Of a stretch of DNA of 64,000 bases, positions 60,841 to 64,000 are shown one piece after another. Position numbers and translations under genes: made by a program. A model generated the notes under the pieces. That model was not told the DNA's origin, did no database searches, and worked only from the letters and a program-made list of their open reading frames with translations. Every line of letters starts with the position of its first letter. Position 1 is the first letter of the stretch. Origin of the DNA: Clitopilus passeckerianus (taxonomy: Eukaryota; Basidiomycota; Agaricomycetes; Agaricales; Entolomataceae). The DNA lies in contig CALYLX010000100.1 of NCBI GenBank assembly GCA_944990035.1, forward strand, positions 434,001 through 498,000. The letters run 5' to 3'.

Positions 60841-61488
60841 TTATGGCGAGGCGAAGAGTTGATCGGTATATGTGTCCCAGGAAACCCCGCCAAGAGAGCT
60901 TTGATCCCCAAACGCAAGCTCGTAATCGATGTAGGGGACTGGAACGTTGATGCGCTGCTTAAGGAAGCGGCGAGTCCAATACTGGAGCACGTTGGCGGTG
61001 CCACGGCCCTTTTGGTGGTGAGCGGCAACGTGCTGTGCCTGAGAGATCCAGAAGCGCCGGCTAGGGTTTTTGGCGCAACAGAGGCGGCGAAGGAGGTGTT
61101 TGATCATTTGGAGACGCTTGAAATATCGTCGGCGGTAGGGAGCAAGCCCAGGGGTTGCATAATTAACCTTGCGAATGACATAGTCAATGTCGATGTGGGC
61201 TTGCCGAAGATTCCCCCAGCTATTTAGGCGGTCGTGAATGATGACGGACGCCTTTATGTGGTCACAGGTAGTCCGTGCGCGGTTTTGAGCGGCGAGCTGT
61301 TTTTCTCGTTGGTGTTGAAGAGATCGAGTTCTGCGCATTGTTGCTATACCAAAAGAACGAATTTTGGTCGAGCAGGCCCCTTCGAGGATCGATGTCGTGC
61401 CGAGTTCAATCTCCGACAGAGTCCGACCCGAGATCCGACGGGGAGCCGAGGGAAGGAGGGGAAGGAGGCCTGTGACCTGGCCAGCCAA
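60841..61488 (-). CDS. Uncharacterised protein, 215 aa
   Basis: An open frame with an ordered C-terminal half rich in Arg, Tyr and Trp (YRRRYFKRLQMIKHLLRRLC, QAQHVAAHHQKGRGTANVLQ, YWTRRFLKQRINVPVPYIDY), an unlikely composition for chance sequence. The N-terminal half is less convincing. It may include intron sequence, so the true start may be at the methionine MRRTRSLQHQREK near 61338. A plus-strand frame of 122 codons (60859-61227) overlaps it. I prefer the minus strand because its frame is longer and its residues look more protein-like. I do not recognise the family, and it converges with the nuclease gene. Confidence 0.35.
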   Translation of the reverse strand: MAGQVTGLLPLLPSAPRRISGRTLSEIELGTTSILEGACSTKIRSFGIATMRRTRSLQHQREKQLAAQNRARTTCDHIKASVIIHDRLNSWGNLRQAHIDIDYVIRKVNYATPGLAPYRRRYFKRLQMIKHLLRRLCCAKNPSRRFWISQAQHVAAHHQKGRGTANVLQYWTRRFLKQRINVPVPYIDYELAFGDQSSLGGVSWDTYTDQLFASP

Positions 61489-61669
61489 AGGAGCGGTGAC
61501 ACGAGCGGAATCTGAACGGGGAAGGAAACTCCGAAGGGAGGGATCAGAGGGAGGAAGGGGCGATGCCGCTTACATCATCAGGTGACCGAGGGGTGGGACG
61601 CGGGCGCGCGGTCACCAGGAATCCGCGAGAGAACGCAAGATCTCAGGCCTTACCGGTCTTGAGCTTGAA

Positions 61670-62956
61670 ATGTCGCTCACACAACTCAAAAAGCTCCGCC
61701 AAGCCCTCATCTTCGAAGAAGTCCCTGAATCAGAGCTAGCACCCGACGACAAACTCGGTGACCAGCTGGATGAGCTGATCGCTCAGCTTGAATCGCGCAC
61801 TACGGACCCACTTGTATGGCTTTAAATTGTGTTCTTGTCTTCTCTGTCTGACTGGTCTACAGTCCTTGTCGTTTTCTGCTGTCGATCAAAGCGCTCTGGA
61901 TCGTCTGAATATCACACAGGCGGGCACTTTGTTGCTCCAGGAGGAGGAGGAGAAACTTCGCGATGCCATTGAATCTACCCGACAACTTGGCGCCGGCGGT
62001 CTGTGGTCGAACGAAACCATGTATGCTCATTTATCGTTTCTGTCCAATACCTATAGCGACACGGTACGTTCGTTCAATTGATATAATGCCCGTGATCTTA
62101 ATAACCTCGAGTCAGAACGAGGCTTCTTCCCGAATGTTCATCGACACTTTTTTCTTTAGAACGGCCGCTATGGTTCCTTCCAACCAAAGGGTGGTTGTAA
62201 TGCTGGAGAAAGCTGTGCCCGCTGTTCGCCCGAGGGGTTCAAAGATGGACACCGTTTCTGGAGTTATTGATTATACCGTTGCCCTCATTGATGATCCCCG
62301 TGCTGCGCGTACGTAACTTTTTTTGTTACTCAACTTTGGTTGGTCTGCTGACATGGAGGGCAGGTGCATATCTCCGCCGGCCTCCTCCGCTCACATCGCA
62401 TGATGCCCGCAAAACAGCTGCCTTCTTCACTACCGAAGCCAAAGCTTCCGGAGCCTCTGGGCTTGACGGACACATTCCCCAGGCCATCATTGAACTTGTT
62501 GCATGTGCGAAGCACCTCCAGTCCGTGACCATGTACGATCCTCGAATGTTGCTCATGTTCCGTTTAGGAAGGCTCATATTCGTGGTGCTTTAACCAATGG
62601 TAACCGATGGATCTTTCTTGCCGCCAACCTTGACAGCAAGGGCGAAGGGGCAAGTTACTGGGCATCAGAGGTGATTGAATGGAGGCCGGAGGTGGGGCTT
62701 AATACCACTGTTCCCGGTAATTCCAATCGGTATGACCCTGCCGTAATTGCTGGTATTCTCTCGTCTTGGGTATGTTCTGTCATGATGTCACTTGGCGAAC
62801 GTTATGCTAATCCTGCTTGAATTGTCTTACTAGGTGCGGGATAGCTTCTCGAAGTTTAATGGTGATCAATGGTTCGACATGCCTACATCCACTGTGGCAG
62901 AGAATCAAGGTCCACCTGGAGCCAAGGACTCGACGTCGACAGAACCTCATGACTAG
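61670..62956 (+). CDS. PD-(D/E)XK-like nuclease-fold protein, uncharacterised
   Basis: Start at 61670 (MSLTQLKKLRQALIFEEVPE), stop TAG at 62954-62956. Five introns of about 45-90 bp are supported by GT-AG borders, at about 61815-61861, 62063-62158, 62309-62363, 62518-62564 and 62769-62834. Joined, they give roughly 320 residues. After a coiled, Glu-rich N-terminus come GVIDYTVALIDD, then FFTTEAKASG, a downstream HIPQAIIEL, then HIRGALTNGNRWIFLAANLD. The order (I/P)D, E-A-K, Gln, then a strand with GxLTNGxxWxFL is that of restriction-endonuclease-fold (PD-(D/E)XK) proteins, also seen in Crinkler-type fungal effectors. Family membership is inferred from motifs only. The gene appears intact. Confidence 0.5.
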
Positions 62957-64000
62957 GGCCAGCTTCACTCCGATTTGGTTGCACATACTTGAACTAGATG
63001 ATTCCTTAGCTGGAAAATATGTTATTAGTACCTACAGTGTGAATGCACGATTTTGAGTTGACCGACCTGTACCGCCCAGCTTCAAGCTCGAGTTTCACCA
63101 CATGGTATTCTATAGTACCTACTACCTGCTTAGGTACGGGTTTGGGGCTTCAAAAGGCTTCGAAATTCTGATAAACACGCCGCGACCTAGTACAGTAGAA
63201 CTGAGGGTATATTAGAATACAGTCGATTACCGTAGTTAACAATGAATAATTAATCAAATTTGAGGAAGATTTGAGTGCCGCGACCTGAGAATGGACGAGT
63301 GGCGGTCACTTTTCACAGCATAGATCTCATAGCATCGAGTCTCGAGATGCAACGGCTCCGTAAATCTTGCGCAACCCATTCATATACCTGCAATAAATGG
63401 GCTTATATGAGGTAGATCAAGTGTAGGTAAGGAATCCTTACCAACCTAGATTACTAAATCCTGGATGGGCCGTCATCCAGGAGTTTTCGTTTGGATCCAA
63501 TCCTGCAACACTTCTGACGGCCTTGAAGAGCAGAGCGCGGACATGACACGAGGTATGAAGCTTAGAAGCTTGATGTTGAAGCCTTGAAATTGGGAGAGGG
63601 GATCGAAAAAATGTAGTGGCCCGGTAGTTGGTCGACCAAGAACTTTGAATTGGGTTGGATTTGGGAGGTTGCGTCCCCGGAAGTCAACAGCGCCAAATAA
63701 TTGCTCAGGCCTGCCTCGAACTAATCCCAGAACAATGCTGGGCAGCGATAGCGACGAGCTTGGATGCCGGATTGATCAACTTCAACCAAAGAAATTGTTT
63801 GGGCGAATACGGCTGCGACTCGCGAGTATCATTCCTGGTATTAAAGCGCTAGCATCTTGGAACTCGGAGACTTAGGCAAAGGTTTGTATTTTTCAACAAT
63901 TTCTTTACCTCCCGTCACCTCTCAATATCGGTGAAAATCCTCAAACGGCCTCTCTCGTATTCGAAAGATTTCCTGACGATCTTCCTCGTAGACTGGAACT
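62957..64000. other. Intergenic, no gene seen
   Basis: AT-moderate sequence with only short frames. The overlapping 65-76 codon frames near 63650-63870 have no recognisable features. They may be the edge of a gene beyond the window. Confidence 0.35.

Overview
The window looks like a gene-poor, transposon-rich chromosome region of a filamentous basidiomycete (Agaricomycetes-like). The evidence is the many 50-65 bp GT-AG introns, large NACHT-ankyrin receptor genes, a Plavaka-type (CMC-like) DNA transposon, a Crypton-derived Ndc10/GCR1_C tyrosine recombinase and an XPG/PIN nuclease. No rRNA, tRNA, CRISPR or bacterial-style operon was seen.

0-32.6 kb and 50.8-51.2 kb: four paralogous NACHT-ankyrin (NLR-like) genes, all on the + strand: A (1870-4757), B (9559-13760), C (22821-27622) and D (32629-51227, interrupted). 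They share one six-exon plan: a short basic N-terminal exon, a linker exon, a 25-nt micro-exon that carries the whole Walker A P-loop, a NACHT exon with a VVDALDE Walker B, a helical exon, and a long last exon of 33/34-residue ankyrin repeats. Repeat number varies from about 7 (A) to about 22-25 (C), and the repeats are very alike at DNA level, as in fast-evolving fungal recognition receptors. All four share a short upstream block about 155-165 bp before the ATG. Between them lie degenerate relics of two other genes: X, same strand, upstream of A, B and C, and Y, opposite strand, downstream. The cluster therefore appears to have grown by duplication of an X-NLR-Y block.

35.3-50.8 kb: gene D is split inside an ankyrin repeat by nested mobile elements. 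A 262-bp hairpin MITE (target duplication CG) lies in the gene, a copia LTR retrotransposon (target duplication AAGAG) lies in the MITE, and an 8078-bp two-gene Plavaka transposon (target duplication TA) lies in the copia pol. The copia element is itself rearranged. It has three 371-bp LTRs, its gag is cut in two, and the distal gag plus pol is inverted, with a 5-bp duplication (TCTCC) at both inversion junctions. That is the mark of an LTR end having integrated into the element's own gag. Each host frame can be followed across the insertion it carries.

52.3-64 kb: a Crypton-like recombinase gene with a premature TGA, and with a third CATCAGCA-ended element in its first intron; an XPG/GEN-like nuclease gene with a probable frameshift; an unrecognised minus-strand frame; and a compact multi-exon gene whose protein has a PD-(D/E)XK-like nuclease signature.

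Several inactivating changes (CGA to TGA twice, YVDD to YVND, and LTR and TIR differences) are CpG to TpG/CpA transitions, which suggests methylation-linked decay of repeats.
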